Assembly (NCBI GenBank): GCA_900548905.1
Contig: URMK01000028.1
Coordinates: 17,175-81,174, forward strand
Length of the DNA stretch: 64,000 bases
From: an uncultured Lachnospiraceae bacterium
GTDB taxonomy: Bacteria; Bacillota; Clostridia; Lachnospirales; Lachnospiraceae
Direction of reading: 5' to 3'
Shown here one piece after another: positions 16,372 through 25,500 of this stretch. Under the pieces are notes generated by a model. It was not told the DNA's origin. It saw only the letters and a program-made list of their open reading frames with translations, and did not search any database. Numbering within the stretch: the first letter of the stretch is position 1; each line of letters starts with the position of its first letter. The translations under genes and the position numbers were made by a program.

Positions 16372-18795
16372 ATGGGAGAAAGAAGAAAGATCGATGCGGG
16401 CTGGAAGTTTTTCAGAGGAGATCTGGCGCCGCATTCCAATACGGAGGGCTGGGGCGGCGCGAAAGGAAAGTCCTTCTATTTTGGGGCGACGGCAATGGAT
16501 TTTGACGATACCGGCTGGAAAGACGTGGATGTTCCCCATGATTTTGTGATGGAAGGGGATTATACAAGAAAAACGGAGGCCTTTGTGGGATCCGACCGGG
16601 TGCCGGATATGGAAACCATAGACAGCCGGCATTTTGCGGGCGGTTCCCTGGAGGGCGGCACCGGCTGGTACCGGAAACAGCTGGATATTCCGATAGATTG
16701 CGTGGGAAAACGGATTTTCCTGACCTTTGACGGTGTGTTCCGCAACAGTTCCGTCTATGTGAATGAGCATTTCGTGCTCACCCATGAAAGCGGATATACC
16801 GGATATACCATAGATGTGTCGGAATACATAAATCCCGGCGTCAGGAACCTGCTGGCGGTCAGGGTTGACGCTTCCGGCAGGGAGGGATGGTGGTATGAAG
16901 GAGGAGGCATTTACCGGCATGTATGGCTGACTGTCACCGACCCGGTTTATGTACCCGAAAGTGGGATTTCCATCCTGGCGGAACCGGAGCCGGATACAGG
17001 GCGGGCCGTTGTAACGGTTGAAACAAAAGTGGAGAACCGCCTGGACAGTGAAACGGCGGTCTGCGTATGCTCTGCAATATTGGATCCAAACGGTAGGGAA
17101 ATCGGCTCACAAACGGATTGGATAAGCGTAGACTTCTGGGATGCGGCGAAAGTAACACAGAGGCTGGAGCTATCGGATGCCGTATTATGGGACCTGGAGA
17201 ATCCCTGTCTGTATACCCTCCGTACGGAAATCCTGCGGGACGGGAAGCCGGCGGATATAACGGAAAGGGCCTTCGGGATCCGGAGCCTGACCGCGGATAA
17301 GGAGAAAGGGCTGCTTTTAAACGGTTCTCCCGTAAAGGTAAAGGGCTTTTGCCAGCATATGGATCACGCAGGAGTGGGAATCGCTGTCCCGGATAAGCTG
17401 ATGGAATACCGTCTGCATAAAATGAAGGAGCTGGGGGCCAATGCCTTACGCTGCTCCCATAACCCGCCGTCGCCGGTGCTCCTTGACCTGTGCGACCGTA
17501 TGGGAATACTTGTCATGGATGAAACGAGAAAAACCAGTGTATCCGCGGAAAGCCTGGAACAACTGAGATATCTGGTGAAACGGGACAGGAATCATCCGTG
17601 TGTGTACTGCTGGTGCATCGGCAATGAAGAGGTCAATCTCCAGTTCACGCCGGAAGCGGTGCGGGTGATGCATGCCATGCGCATGGAGGTGAAGAAGCTG
17701 GACACTTCCAGACCGGTGACGATGGCGCTTATATACTGGAATCCCAATGCGGCAAAGAATTCCTCCGACATAGATGTGGAGGAACTGATCCCCGCTGCAA
17801 AGGAACTGGATATTGCCGGCTTCAATTATAATCCTGACAAATGGGATCGGTTCCATGAGGCGGTGAACGGACTGCCCATGATGAATACGGAAGCGTTCTC
17901 CAACAGCTGGACCCGTTCCTGCTATGAAACGAATCCGGATAAAGGGCATTTCTATGTGATGGATCAGGAAAATAAAAACAAGAACATCCGCAAGTGGAAC
18001 GAGGATTCCGCTTATAAGGCCGAAACGATGTGGAAGATGTACAATGAACGTCCCTACCTTTCCGGTTATTTTATCTGGACGGCCTTTGATTACCGCGGAG
18101 AGCCTACCCCTATGCCGTATCCCGCCATTTCCACCCAGTTCGGCGTGATGGATTACTGCGGCTTTAAAAAAGATATCGCCTACTATTACCAGAGCTGGTG
18201 GACGAAAGAAACGGTGCTGCATATTTTCCCTCACTGGAACCTTACAGGGCAGGAAGGCCGTCCGGTTACGGTATACTGCTACAGCAACCTGGAGGAGGTG
18301 GAGCTGCTGGTAAATGGTAAAAGCTACGGCAAGCGGACCATGGAAAAGGACTGGTTCCTGAAATGGGACAATGTAATCTGTGAACCCGGCGTACTCTGCG
18401 CGGTGGGCTTCAGGGGCGGCAGGGAAACCGAACGAAAAGAGGTGCGCACCGCAGGACCTGCCGTGCGGATGGAACTGGTGCCTTATGAAGAAGAAATCCG
18501 TGCGGATGGGCAGGATACTGCCATTTTCCAGGTACGCTTGCTGGATAAGGGCGGACAGCTGGCTGTCACGGCGGATCCGCAGATTACCTTTACGGTGGAG
18601 GGGGTGGGCCGCTTCCTGGGAGCCGGAAACGGGGATCCCGGAAGCCACGAACCGGATAAGCTGCCGGTGCGGCGCGCATTCCATGGCCTCTGCCAGCTTC
18701 TGGTCCGCACAGCGGGAGAGGCGGGCGAGATCTGTGTTACGGCAAAAGCCGAAGGGGCCGGAACCGCCCAATGCCGGATCCGGTGTGTAAAGTAA
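16372..18795 (+). CDS. Glycoside hydrolase family 2 (beta-galactosidase/glucuronidase type)
   Basis: 807 aa, no signal peptide. The N-terminal sugar-binding domain has WYRKQLDIP and YEGGGIYRHVWL motifs. The TIM barrel follows from about residue 310 with NALRCSHNPPSPVLLDLCD, acid/base Glu419 in WCIGNEEVN and nucleophile Glu507 in MMNTEAFSNS. A C-terminal beta-sandwich region ends the protein. The start has AGGAGG (16361-16366) with 5 nt spacing. In this locus it probably trims beta-linked galactose or uronic acid from imported oligosaccharides; exact specificity cannot be read. Confidence 0.92.
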   Translation: MGERRKIDAGWKFFRGDLAPHSNTEGWGGAKGKSFYFGATAMDFDDTGWKDVDVPHDFVMEGDYTRKTEAFVGSDRVPDMETIDSRHFAGGSLEGGTGWYRKQLDIPIDCVGKRIFLTFDGVFRNSSVYVNEHFVLTHESGYTGYTIDVSEYINPGVRNLLAVRVDASGREGWWYEGGGIYRHVWLTVTDPVYVPESGISILAEPEPDTGRAVVTVETKVENRLDSETAVCVCSAILDPNGREIGSQTDWISVDFWDAAKVTQRLELSDAVLWDLENPCLYTLRTEILRDGKPADITERAFGIRSLTADKEKGLLLNGSPVKVKGFCQHMDHAGVGIAVPDKLMEYRLHKMKELGANALRCSHNPPSPVLLDLCDRMGILVMDETRKTSVSAESLEQLRYLVKRDRNHPCVYCWCIGNEEVNLQFTPEAVRVMHAMRMEVKKLDTSRPVTMALIYWNPNAAKNSSDIDVEELIPAAKELDIAGFNYNPDKWDRFHEAVNGLPMMNTEAFSNSWTRSCYETNPDKGHFYVMDQENKNKNIRKWNEDSAYKAETMWKMYNERPYLSGYFIWTAFDYRGEPTPMPYPAISTQFGVMDYCGFKKDIAYYYQSWWTKETVLHIFPHWNLTGQEGRPVTVYCYSNLEEVELLVNGKSYGKRTMEKDWFLKWDNVICEPGVLCAVGFRGGRETERKEVRTAGPAVRMELVPYEEEIRADGQDTAIFQVRLLDKGGQLAVTADPQITFTVEGVGRFLGAGNGDPGSHEPDKLPVRRAFHGLCQLLVRTAGEAGEICVTAKAEGAGTAQCRIRCVK

Positions 18796-18830
18796 GGCAG
18801 AAAAACAGGAATTATCAAAACTATCGGTAA

Positions 18831-18868
18831 TTTCTTTCATATACGCGGGAACGGCGGCCGTGTAAGAT
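18831..18868 (+). promoter_or_regulatory. T-tract/ATATAC/TANGAT promoter of the permease operon
   Basis: T/C tract TTTCTTTC (18831-18838), ATATAC (18839-18844), 18 nt, TAAGAT (18863-18868). Same spacing as the promoters at 11154 and 14158. It drives the operon from 18978 to 24009. Confidence 0.6.
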
Positions 18869-18877
18869 AAATATATC

Positions 18878-18929
18878 GGAAGCTGCATAAGCCGGCAGCT
18901 TCCGGCCGGAGGTAACCGTTCCGGCTTTT
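18878..18929 (+). promoter_or_regulatory. Attenuator-like hairpins in the permease-operon leader
   Basis: Hairpin 1: GGAAGCTGC (18878-18886) with GCAGCTTCC (18895-18903). Hairpin 2: GCCGGA (18905-18910) with TCCGGC (18920-18925) followed by TTTT. AAGCCGG (18889-18895) can instead pair with CCGGCTT (18921-18927), competing with hairpin 1. Confidence 0.45.
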
Positions 18930-18977
18930 GAAACAGTTTCATACAGATTACATAAAGGAAAGGAAGGGGCTGCTATA

Positions 18978-19922
18978 TTGAAAAGTCCAAATCAAAAAAT
19001 GACAAATTATATACCGGCATCTAAAAAATGGCTGGGCTATAAGGTTTTTCTTCTGGCATTGCCTGGGATCATTCTTATACTCCTGTTTAGTTATCTCCCG
19101 CTTTGGGGATGGTCTTTCGCGTTTTTCCAGTATAAGCCGGGGAAATCCCTGTTTGACTGTAATTTCGTGGGGTGGCAGAATTTCCAGGAGCTGTTCGGAA
19201 ATAAGGTAATGAGGGCGAATCTGTTCCGCGTACTGCGCAATACCTTCGCAATCCATCTGCTGGGGTATGTGTTTTCCCCGCTGCCCATGCTGTTCGCTAT
19301 CTTTTTAAGTGAGATGAAGTCCAACAAATTCAAAAAGGTGGTACAGACCGTAACCACACTGCCCAATTTTATCGGATGGGTTATCATGCTTTCCCTGGCT
19401 ATGGGGATTTTCGGATATAATGGCGTGCTGAACAATGTGCTCACTGAAATCGGCCTGGTTACAAAACCCGTCAATATCCTGAATTCCGATAAACATGTCT
19501 GGCTGACGCAGGTGCTTCTGCAGCAGTGGAAGAGTCTGGGCTGGAGTGCCATCATCTACTTTGCCTCCATTTCCGGCATCGACCAGGAAATGTATGAAGC
19601 GGCCCAGGTGGACGGTGCGGGCCGGTGGCAGAAAATAAGATATATCACCATTCCCCAGTTGATCCCCACCTTCTTCGTTCTGCTGATTATGAGCATAGGG
19701 AATTTCCTAAACAACGGCGTGGATCAGTTCTTGGCCTTCGGCAATTCCCTGAATAAAGATTTTATCGAGGTGCTGGATCTCTATGTTTATAATCTGGGCA
19801 TCGGAAACGGACAGATTTCCTACAGTGTCGCTGTCGGTGTCATGAAATCCATTGTTGCGCTGGTGCTGTTCTCCGCAGCGAATTACACTTCGAAGAAGGT
19901 GCGCGGAACAAGCGTATTCTGA
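18978..19922 (+). CDS. CUT1 sugar ABC transporter permease (LplB-like)
   Basis: 314-aa membrane protein with about six hydrophobic segments. The EAA loop is EMYEAAQVDGAGRWQKIRYI, and LPGIILILLFSYLPLWGWSFAF forms the first membrane helix. The predicted start is a TTG at 18978 with purine-rich GGAAGGGG upstream; the ATG 21 nt further in is an alternative. It is followed by its MalG-type partner at 19969. With the lipoprotein at 14366 it forms an oligosaccharide importer whose ATPase is encoded elsewhere. Confidence 0.92.
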   Translation: MKSPNQKMTNYIPASKKWLGYKVFLLALPGIILILLFSYLPLWGWSFAFFQYKPGKSLFDCNFVGWQNFQELFGNKVMRANLFRVLRNTFAIHLLGYVFSPLPMLFAIFLSEMKSNKFKKVVQTVTTLPNFIGWVIMLSLAMGIFGYNGVLNNVLTEIGLVTKPVNILNSDKHVWLTQVLLQQWKSLGWSAIIYFASISGIDQEMYEAAQVDGAGRWQKIRYITIPQLIPTFFVLLIMSIGNFLNNGVDQFLAFGNSLNKDFIEVLDLYVYNLGIGNGQISYSVAVGVMKSIVALVLFSAANYTSKKVRGTSVF

Positions 19923-19968
19923 CAGACGGGGCGAAAGGTGGAAAAAATATGCGAAAGGAGAGAAGAAA

Positions 19969-20877
19969 GTGAAAACAATAGGATTGCAGCAGCCGAAAAA
20001 AACCATGTCCCGGGAAGATATCGGATACAACATCATATTTGGAATACTATTTGTACTATTATCTTTTATTTGTGCCTATCCCTTTTACTATCTGCTGATA
20101 TGTACCATCAGCAATAACCAGATGGTGGAGGTGGGAGCGATTACCTTTTATCCGGTGGGAATTCACTTTGATAACTATAAGAAAATCCTGGAGGTGGAAA
20201 ACCTTGGGAATTCTGTTCTGGTGACCCTGGCAAGAACCTTTTTTGGAACGGCTATGAGTGTATTGGTAACCGCATACACCGCCTACTTCTTTACCAGACA
20301 GGAAATGTGGGGGAAAAAGTTCTGGTACCGTTTCTGTGTGGCAACCATGTATTTTTCCGCAGGAATGATTCCTATCTACTTAAATAACCGTATGCTTCAT
20401 CTGGTGAATACCTTCTGGATTTATATCATTCCCGGCATGATTTCCGTATATAATATGGTTCTTATCAAAACCTCTATGGAATCCATGCCCCCGGATCTGG
20501 AAGAATCCGCTTATCTGGACGGTGCCGGTTATCTCACCCGGTTTTTCCGGATCGTCCTTCCGCTGCAGAAGCCGATACTGGCGACCGTGGCCCTGTTTGC
20601 CGCGGTAGGGCATTGGAATGACTTCTTTACCACGAAATTATATGTAACCAATCCCAAGCTGTACACCATGCAGTTTTTATTGTATGAACTGCTCAACCAG
20701 GTGCAGGCCCAGGCGGCGCAGATTACCAATGATACCCAGCTGTCGGCCTCAGCCGCGACACCCACAAGTATCCGCCTGACATTAACAGCTTTTGTAATCC
20801 TCCCCATTATCCTTGTATATCCGTTTGTCCAGAAATATTTTACCAAGGGTATCATGATGGGGGCCGTGAAAGGCTGA
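19969..20877 (+). CDS. CUT1 sugar ABC transporter permease (YtcP/MalG-like)
   Basis: 302 aa starting at GTG 19969, chosen because AAAGGAG lies 8 nt upstream; the longer open frame overlaps the previous gene and reads poorly. Six hydrophobic segments, EAA loop LEESAYLDGAGYLTRFFRIV and the family C-terminus KYFTKGIMMGAVKG. The gap to the LplB-like gene is 46 nt, so they are one operon. It is similar in layout to the permease at 31-918, which belongs to a separate transporter. Confidence 0.92.
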   Translation: MKTIGLQQPKKTMSREDIGYNIIFGILFVLLSFICAYPFYYLLICTISNNQMVEVGAITFYPVGIHFDNYKKILEVENLGNSVLVTLARTFFGTAMSVLVTAYTAYFFTRQEMWGKKFWYRFCVATMYFSAGMIPIYLNNRMLHLVNTFWIYIIPGMISVYNMVLIKTSMESMPPDLEESAYLDGAGYLTRFFRIVLPLQKPILATVALFAAVGHWNDFFTTKLYVTNPKLYTMQFLLYELLNQVQAQAAQITNDTQLSASAATPTSIRLTLTAFVILPIILVYPFVQKYFTKGIMMGAVKG

Positions 20878-20904
20878 TTTACACAACAGACAGGAGGACT
20901 TCGT

Positions 20905-22455
20905 ATGAACTATCAGAATCCCGTTATCCGGGGTTTCCATCCGGATCCCAGTATTTGCAGGGTGGGGGACGACTTTTATTTGGTAACTTCAAGCTTTGAA
21001 TATTTCCCGGCAATTCCTGTGTTCCACAGCAGGGATTTAGCGAACTGGGAACAGATTGGAAACTGTATTTCCTTTGAAAATACCCTGGATCTGACCGGGG
21101 CAACGGAATCGGGCGGAGTGTGGGCGCCCACAATCCGTTACCGGGAAGGGACCTTTTATGTTACGGCAGCTATGGAACAGCTGCAGAAAAACCATTTCAG
21201 TAATTTTATCGTGCACACAAAGGATATCTATGGTACCTGGTCGGATCCGGTGTGGGTTGACATCGGCGGCATCGACCCTTCCCTGTTCTTTGAAAACGGC
21301 AAAGCCTATTACTGCACCAATGACAGCAGAGGGGAGAGCCGGGAATCCGTTAAGCTCGGCGTGGTGGATCCGGTTACGGGAGAGACTCTGGAGGCATTTC
21401 GTACCATATGGCACGGAGAAGGCGGGGGCTGGATGGAAGCGCCCCATATTTACCATATTGGTGAATGGTATTATATTCTCTGTGCGGAAGGGGGAACCTC
21501 CTTCGGCCATCATGAAGTGGCCGGCAGGGCACGGAATATCTGGGGGCCTTATGAAGCCTGTCCCCACAACCCGATTCTTACCAACCGGAACGATACCAGC
21601 AAACAGGCTTCCTGCTGCGGCCACGCAGATCTGGTTGACGATCCCCTGGGAAACTGGTGGATGGTACATCTGGGGCACCGTTCCGGAAAAATAGATTTAT
21701 CCCCACTCGGGAGGGAAACCTTCCTTACCCCCGTAGCCTGGCAGGATGGCTGGCCGGTCATCCGGGACGGCAGGGCACGGATCCTGGAGGAAGGCCCTCT
21801 TACCGCGAAACAGCTTCCCTGGAGAGGGAAGGAGGATGACTTTACGGCTCCGGACTGGCCGTGCTGGTGGCATTTTGTCCGCAATCCCCGGTTATCCCAT
21901 TATATAAGAAAAGACGGCAGCCTGACAGTTATCCCTTTTGGTCCTAAACCGCAGGAAAAGGATATCCAGGGCTTTGTCTGCACAAAACAGCCGGATCTTG
22001 GCTTCCGGATGGAAGCCGGGCTTTCTTTTTTTCCGGAAAAAGAAGGAGAGGCAGCCGGCCTGCTGGCGCTCATCACCCATGAGTTCTATTATTTCTTCGG
22101 GATGCAAAGAGCGGGCGGTAGGATGGAGCTGTTCCTGGAAAGACGGGCCGAGGATATCGACATCATAGTCTGGCGGGAAGAAATCACAGAGCCGCAGGTA
22201 CGTCTGGTAATGGAGGGGACAAAGGATGCATATACCTTCCTTACCGTGCAGGCCGACGGGACAGAAAACAGGAAATGCTGTGCATCCGCACGGTTTCTTT
22301 CCAATGGGATCGTGGGAAGAGGGTTTACGGGAACCATGATCGGCCTGTATGCGGAAAGCCCGGAACCGGAAGGCGCCCCGGCGGTATTTTCCGCATTCCG
22401 TCTTTCCGGTCCGGCGCAGGAGGAACAGGAACCGGCAGGGCAGGATGGGAAATGA
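20905..22455 (+). CDS. Glycoside hydrolase family 43
   Basis: 516-aa cytoplasmic GH43 enzyme, the beta-xylosidase/alpha-arabinofuranosidase type. The five-bladed propeller carries the three catalytic acids: Asp14 (GFHPDPSIC), Asp124 (GGIDPSLFF) and Glu178 (GWMEAPHIY). A C-terminal beta-sandwich (about residues 320-505) is normal for this group. It follows the permease gene by 27 nt with an ACAGGAGG ribosome site. It probably removes arabinose or xylose side groups from imported pectin or hemicellulose fragments. Confidence 0.92.
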   Translation: MNYQNPVIRGFHPDPSICRVGDDFYLVTSSFEYFPAIPVFHSRDLANWEQIGNCISFENTLDLTGATESGGVWAPTIRYREGTFYVTAAMEQLQKNHFSNFIVHTKDIYGTWSDPVWVDIGGIDPSLFFENGKAYYCTNDSRGESRESVKLGVVDPVTGETLEAFRTIWHGEGGGWMEAPHIYHIGEWYYILCAEGGTSFGHHEVAGRARNIWGPYEACPHNPILTNRNDTSKQASCCGHADLVDDPLGNWWMVHLGHRSGKIDLSPLGRETFLTPVAWQDGWPVIRDGRARILEEGPLTAKQLPWRGKEDDFTAPDWPCWWHFVRNPRLSHYIRKDGSLTVIPFGPKPQEKDIQGFVCTKQPDLGFRMEAGLSFFPEKEGEAAGLLALITHEFYYFFGMQRAGGRMELFLERRAEDIDIIVWREEITEPQVRLVMEGTKDAYTFLTVQADGTENRKCCASARFLSNGIVGRGFTGTMIGLYAESPEPEGAPAVFSAFRLSGPAQEEQEPAGQDGK

Positions 22456-22474
22456 AGCGGGAAGAGGTACAGAT

Positions 22475-23566
22475 ATGATTTATGACCGGATGGAATTTTA
22501 TAATGTAGAAGCAATAGTGAAAGAAGAAAAAGGCTGTAAAATGTCCCGCCTTCCCAGGGATGTGGCACAGCGGCTGGATTACGGCATCCGTGAGGGCACG
22601 TCGTTTCTGACAACAGGGGTGGAACTGCGGTTCCGCATGATCGGGGATGAGGTAAAGCTGCATCTGCGGGTCAGTCTGGAGGAAGAAGCCCAGATGGTGC
22701 TCATTTACTTCGGCGCCATCCAGGGAGGCTGGCAGTATACCTCCAAAACGCTGGGAACAACAGAAACGGTGATATCCATAAAATATCCGGAAAACCTGGA
22801 GATCTTGGAAACCATTTCGGAACGGGAAAAGCTGTCCTTCCATCCTCGCATGGTACGTGTGCTGCTGCCCTATGGCACCTGTTTCTATCTGGGAAAGGAA
22901 GGGGATACCGAACCGCCCCTTGCCTCCGACAGTCCGCAGAAGCGCTATCTGGCCTATGGTTCTTCCATCACCCACGGGAGTATGGCGCTGCTGCCGCCTC
23001 ATACCTATCCATCCCGGATTGCCGAAAGCTTTGGGATGGATTGTATCAACCAGGGCTATGCCGGCTCTGCTTTTATGGAAAAACCCATGGCGGAATATAT
23101 CGCCGCCAGAAAAGACTGGACATTGGCAACCGTTGAGATGGGAATTAATATGCTGAATAAACCGCTGAGCGATGAAGACTATGAAAAGAGAATCGAAGAA
23201 TTCCTGGGAGTTCTGGCAAAGGACGGCAGGCCGGTATTTGTCACGGATATCTTCACCCATAATGGAGAAAAGCAGGAGCGGACAGTGATCTTCCGGGATA
23301 TTGTCAGAAGACATGCCCATGGAGGCGGCCTGATTTATACGCCGGGGGAATACCTGCTGAGTAATCCTGCCTATGTATCTGCGGATCTGACACATCCTAC
23401 GGTAAAGGGAATGGAACAGATTGCCCGCAGATGGTCGGAGGTTATGCGGGCATACGGAACAGGCATTTGGCAGGAATCAGGACAACAGGAATCAGAACAA
23501 CAGGCCCGGAGGCATGGCACTTTCCACAAGTGCGAATTACAGGAAACGGAGATAACAGAACGATGA
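22475..23566 (+). CDS. SGNH/GDSL-type esterase with N-terminal beta domain
   Basis: 363 aa. An N-terminal beta-rich domain (about residues 1-150) precedes an SGNH hydrolase domain: block I YGSSITHG with likely nucleophile Ser164, block III-like GIN (223-225), and block V DLTHPT with Asp304 and His307. The ATG at 22475 has AGAGG upstream at 7 nt. The domain arrangement fits carbohydrate esterases that remove acetyl groups from sugars, sensible next to GH43 and GH2. The stop overlaps the start of the damaged GH42 gene (ATGA at 23563-23566). Confidence 0.82.
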   Translation: MIYDRMEFYNVEAIVKEEKGCKMSRLPRDVAQRLDYGIREGTSFLTTGVELRFRMIGDEVKLHLRVSLEEEAQMVLIYFGAIQGGWQYTSKTLGTTETVISIKYPENLEILETISEREKLSFHPRMVRVLLPYGTCFYLGKEGDTEPPLASDSPQKRYLAYGSSITHGSMALLPPHTYPSRIAESFGMDCINQGYAGSAFMEKPMAEYIAARKDWTLATVEMGINMLNKPLSDEDYEKRIEEFLGVLAKDGRPVFVTDIFTHNGEKQERTVIFRDIVRRHAHGGGLIYTPGEYLLSNPAYVSADLTHPTVKGMEQIARRWSEVMRAYGTGIWQESGQQESEQQARRHGTFHKCELQETEITER

Positions 23567-24009
23567 AATTATTGCATGGCGGAGACTATAATGCGGAGCA
23601 ATGGCTGGATCGGCCGGATATACTGGAGGAGGATATCCGGCTTATGAAAAAAGCAGGGGTTAATGTGGTTACTCTCGGAGTTTTTCCTGGGCCAGTCTGG
23701 AACCCCGGGAAGGGGTTTTTACCTTTGAATGGCTCGACCGCATTATGGATTCCATGTACGAAAACGGAAATGGCATGCAGAGGAGACGCCGGCTTTTTAT
23801 ACCGGTTTTACAAGGATATCCTGGAGGAAGCAGGGGGCGTAAAGCTGACGGATTCCGCCTATGTGAAGGATGTCATGGTACAGGAACGGGAAGGAAATGG
23901 GAAAAAGTATAAGTTTTTTATGAATTTTTCCGAAGAAGGACGCAGCATCGAGGGCGAGCATTTGGATGGATATGAAGTGAAGATACGGGAACTGGATGCA
24001 GAAGGCTGA
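23563..24009 (+). pseudogene. GH42 beta-galactosidase remnant (frameshift plus large deletion)
   Basis: The start MKLLHGGDYNAEQWLD is a clear GH42 N-terminus. After GVF the frame breaks: dropping to the alternative frame restores SWASLEPREGVFTFEWLDRI, so one T was lost from the T-run near 23681-23687. About 100 nt later the sequence jumps to the C-terminal beta domain (DILEEAGGVKLTDSAYVKDV to the end). Roughly 150 codons remain of the usual 660-700, and both catalytic Glu residues are gone. It is translationally coupled to the esterase but cannot make an active enzyme. Confidence 0.85.
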
Positions 24010-24096
24010 TGGAAAGGGTTTCTTGTTTTAGTAAGCCGGATAAAAGAACATCTGTTATTCATAAAATAGGCCGGTTAAATCCGAACGGAACTATGG

Positions 24097-24102
24097 TATA
24101 AT
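24097..24102 (+). promoter_or_regulatory. Possible -10 box of the GNAT gene at 24175
   Basis: TATAAT at 24097-24102 with TTAAAT 16 nt upstream (24075-24080). Weak -35 match. Confidence 0.4.
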
Positions 24103-24174
24103 AAGTACACTATTTGTTTGGGTTGCTTCTCTAACGTTGCCAACCGATCTTCACATCTTGCGGAGGAATATAAA

Positions 24175-24720
24175 ATGTACTATGAAATTAAAACAGAAAG
24201 ACTTATTCTCCGGCCTTTCACCCCCAATGATGCAGATGCCGTCCATGCTTATGCTTCGGACAAAGAGAATACAGAATTTATGCTCTATCTGCCCAATGAT
24301 ACGAAGGAAGAAACGGAACGATTTTTAGAATGGGTGAGCGGTGAATGGAAAAAAGAGAGACCGGATAGTTATGAATTTGCGGTTACTCTTGCAGGGAAGC
24401 TTATAGGGGCCTTATCTGTTGCTGTGAATGATGACAGGACAGAAGGTGAACTTGGCTGGATTTTAGATAAGCATTATTGGAAAAAAGGATATGCACTGGA
24501 AGCAGCCATGGCGGTTAAAGAGTTTTCTATAAAAGAATTAGGACTCATTCAATTAAAAGCCTCATGTGATTACCGGAATAAAAATTCTTATAAGTTAATG
24601 CAGAAGCTTGGGTTACAATTAGAAAAAGATGACGGAATAAGAATTTATCCAAAGACACATGAGCGGGCAGGAGAATTGATTTATTCTTTGTCTGTAGATC
24701 GAGATCGTAAGTATCTGTAA
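24175..24720 (+). CDS. GNAT family N-acetyltransferase (RimJ/RimL-like)
   Basis: 181 aa. It begins YEIKTERLILRPFTPNDAD, the typical N-terminus of RimJ/RimL-like acetyltransferases. ELGWILDKHYWKKGYALEAA carries the acetyl-CoA loop, and ASCDYRNKNSYKLMQKLGL is the final motif. The ATG at 24175 is chosen for its GGAGG site 8 nt upstream. Substrate unknown, possibly a small molecule or protein N-terminus. Confidence 0.88.
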   Translation: MYYEIKTERLILRPFTPNDADAVHAYASDKENTEFMLYLPNDTKEETERFLEWVSGEWKKERPDSYEFAVTLAGKLIGALSVAVNDDRTEGELGWILDKHYWKKGYALEAAMAVKEFSIKELGLIQLKASCDYRNKNSYKLMQKLGLQLEKDDGIRIYPKTHERAGELIYSLSVDRDRKYL

Positions 24721-24773
24721 CGTGAAAGAAAACCATGGTTTTGACCGGCAGATGTGAGGGAAAGGTGGTTGAT

Positions 24774-25394
24774 ATGAATCCTGTTATAGAAGATATAAGC
24801 AGATTTATTTTTGTGGAAAATGTTCCGGAAAAAGCAGACGCTATTATGCTGGCAGGAGGAGGTTTCCCGGAGCCGGCAGAAATGGCCGCCCGGTTATGGA
24901 AAGAAAAGTACGCTCCCCATATCTTAGTGGGCGGAGGTATCGGAGCCGGACTGGAAAAATTTCAGGGTCCGAGAACCAAGAAAGATATTTATAAGAAAGA
25001 ATATCTGACAGAATGTGATTTTTATACGGATGTATTACTAAGAAACGGAGTTCCTTCAGAGGTCATTCTGGGAGAAGACAAATCAAGATTTACAAGAGAG
25101 AATGCAGTCTATGCCAGAAAACTGGCTGAGGATGCCGGATTGGAGATTAGAAAAGCATTGTTGCTGTGTAAATCATTTCATTCAAGAAGATGTCTGATGT
25201 TTTATCAGATTTATTTCCCGGATGTAACATTTTTTGTGGTTCCCTATCTTGCGTATAATATCAGCATAAGTAATTGGTATTTATCAGAGAACGGGATTAC
25301 AAGAGTTCTGGGAGAAGTCAGAAGATGCGGGGAGCAATTTACAGAAGAAGACATAAAATATATGTATGGCAGGGAGGAAGGCCATGGGAATTAA
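24774..25394 (+). CDS. YdcF-like (DUF218/ElyC family) protein
   Basis: 206 aa. ADAIMLAGGGFPEPAEMAARL, HILVGGGIG, GEDKSRFTRENAVYARKLA and LLLCKSFHSRRCLMFY follow the DUF218 Rossmann-like pattern. The ATG at 24774 has AGGTGG upstream; an earlier in-frame ATG at 24735 lacks a good site. Members without a membrane anchor, like this one, are soluble and of uncertain function. Not part of an evident operon. Confidence 0.75.
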   Translation: MNPVIEDISRFIFVENVPEKADAIMLAGGGFPEPAEMAARLWKEKYAPHILVGGGIGAGLEKFQGPRTKKDIYKKEYLTECDFYTDVLLRNGVPSEVILGEDKSRFTRENAVYARKLAEDAGLEIRKALLLCKSFHSRRCLMFYQIYFPDVTFFVVPYLAYNISISNWYLSENGITRVLGEVRRCGEQFTEEDIKYMYGREEGHGN

Positions 25395-25500
25395 TAATGA
25401 TGAAATAAACCATGGTGTGTTTCACGGATCAAATCAGAAGTTTGCCCTGTTAACAGAAGAAAGTACGGTTATCCAATGGCGTGAATTGGAAGAAGCTTAT
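25384..25500 (+). pseudogene. Short gene remnant
   Basis: An ATG with GGGAGG-like upstream sequence starts MGINNDEINHGVFHGSNQKF and reads like protein for about 39 codons, then runs into the 3' end of the convergent gene, where the character is lost. It overlaps the YdcF-like gene by 11 nt. It is probably the N-terminus of a gene truncated by rearrangement. No family recognised. Confidence 0.35.

Noticed and set aside
17446..18942. 498-codon minus-strand frame over the GH2 gene
   Set aside because: Shadow frame; the plus-strand GH2 has complete catalytic motifs over the same DNA.
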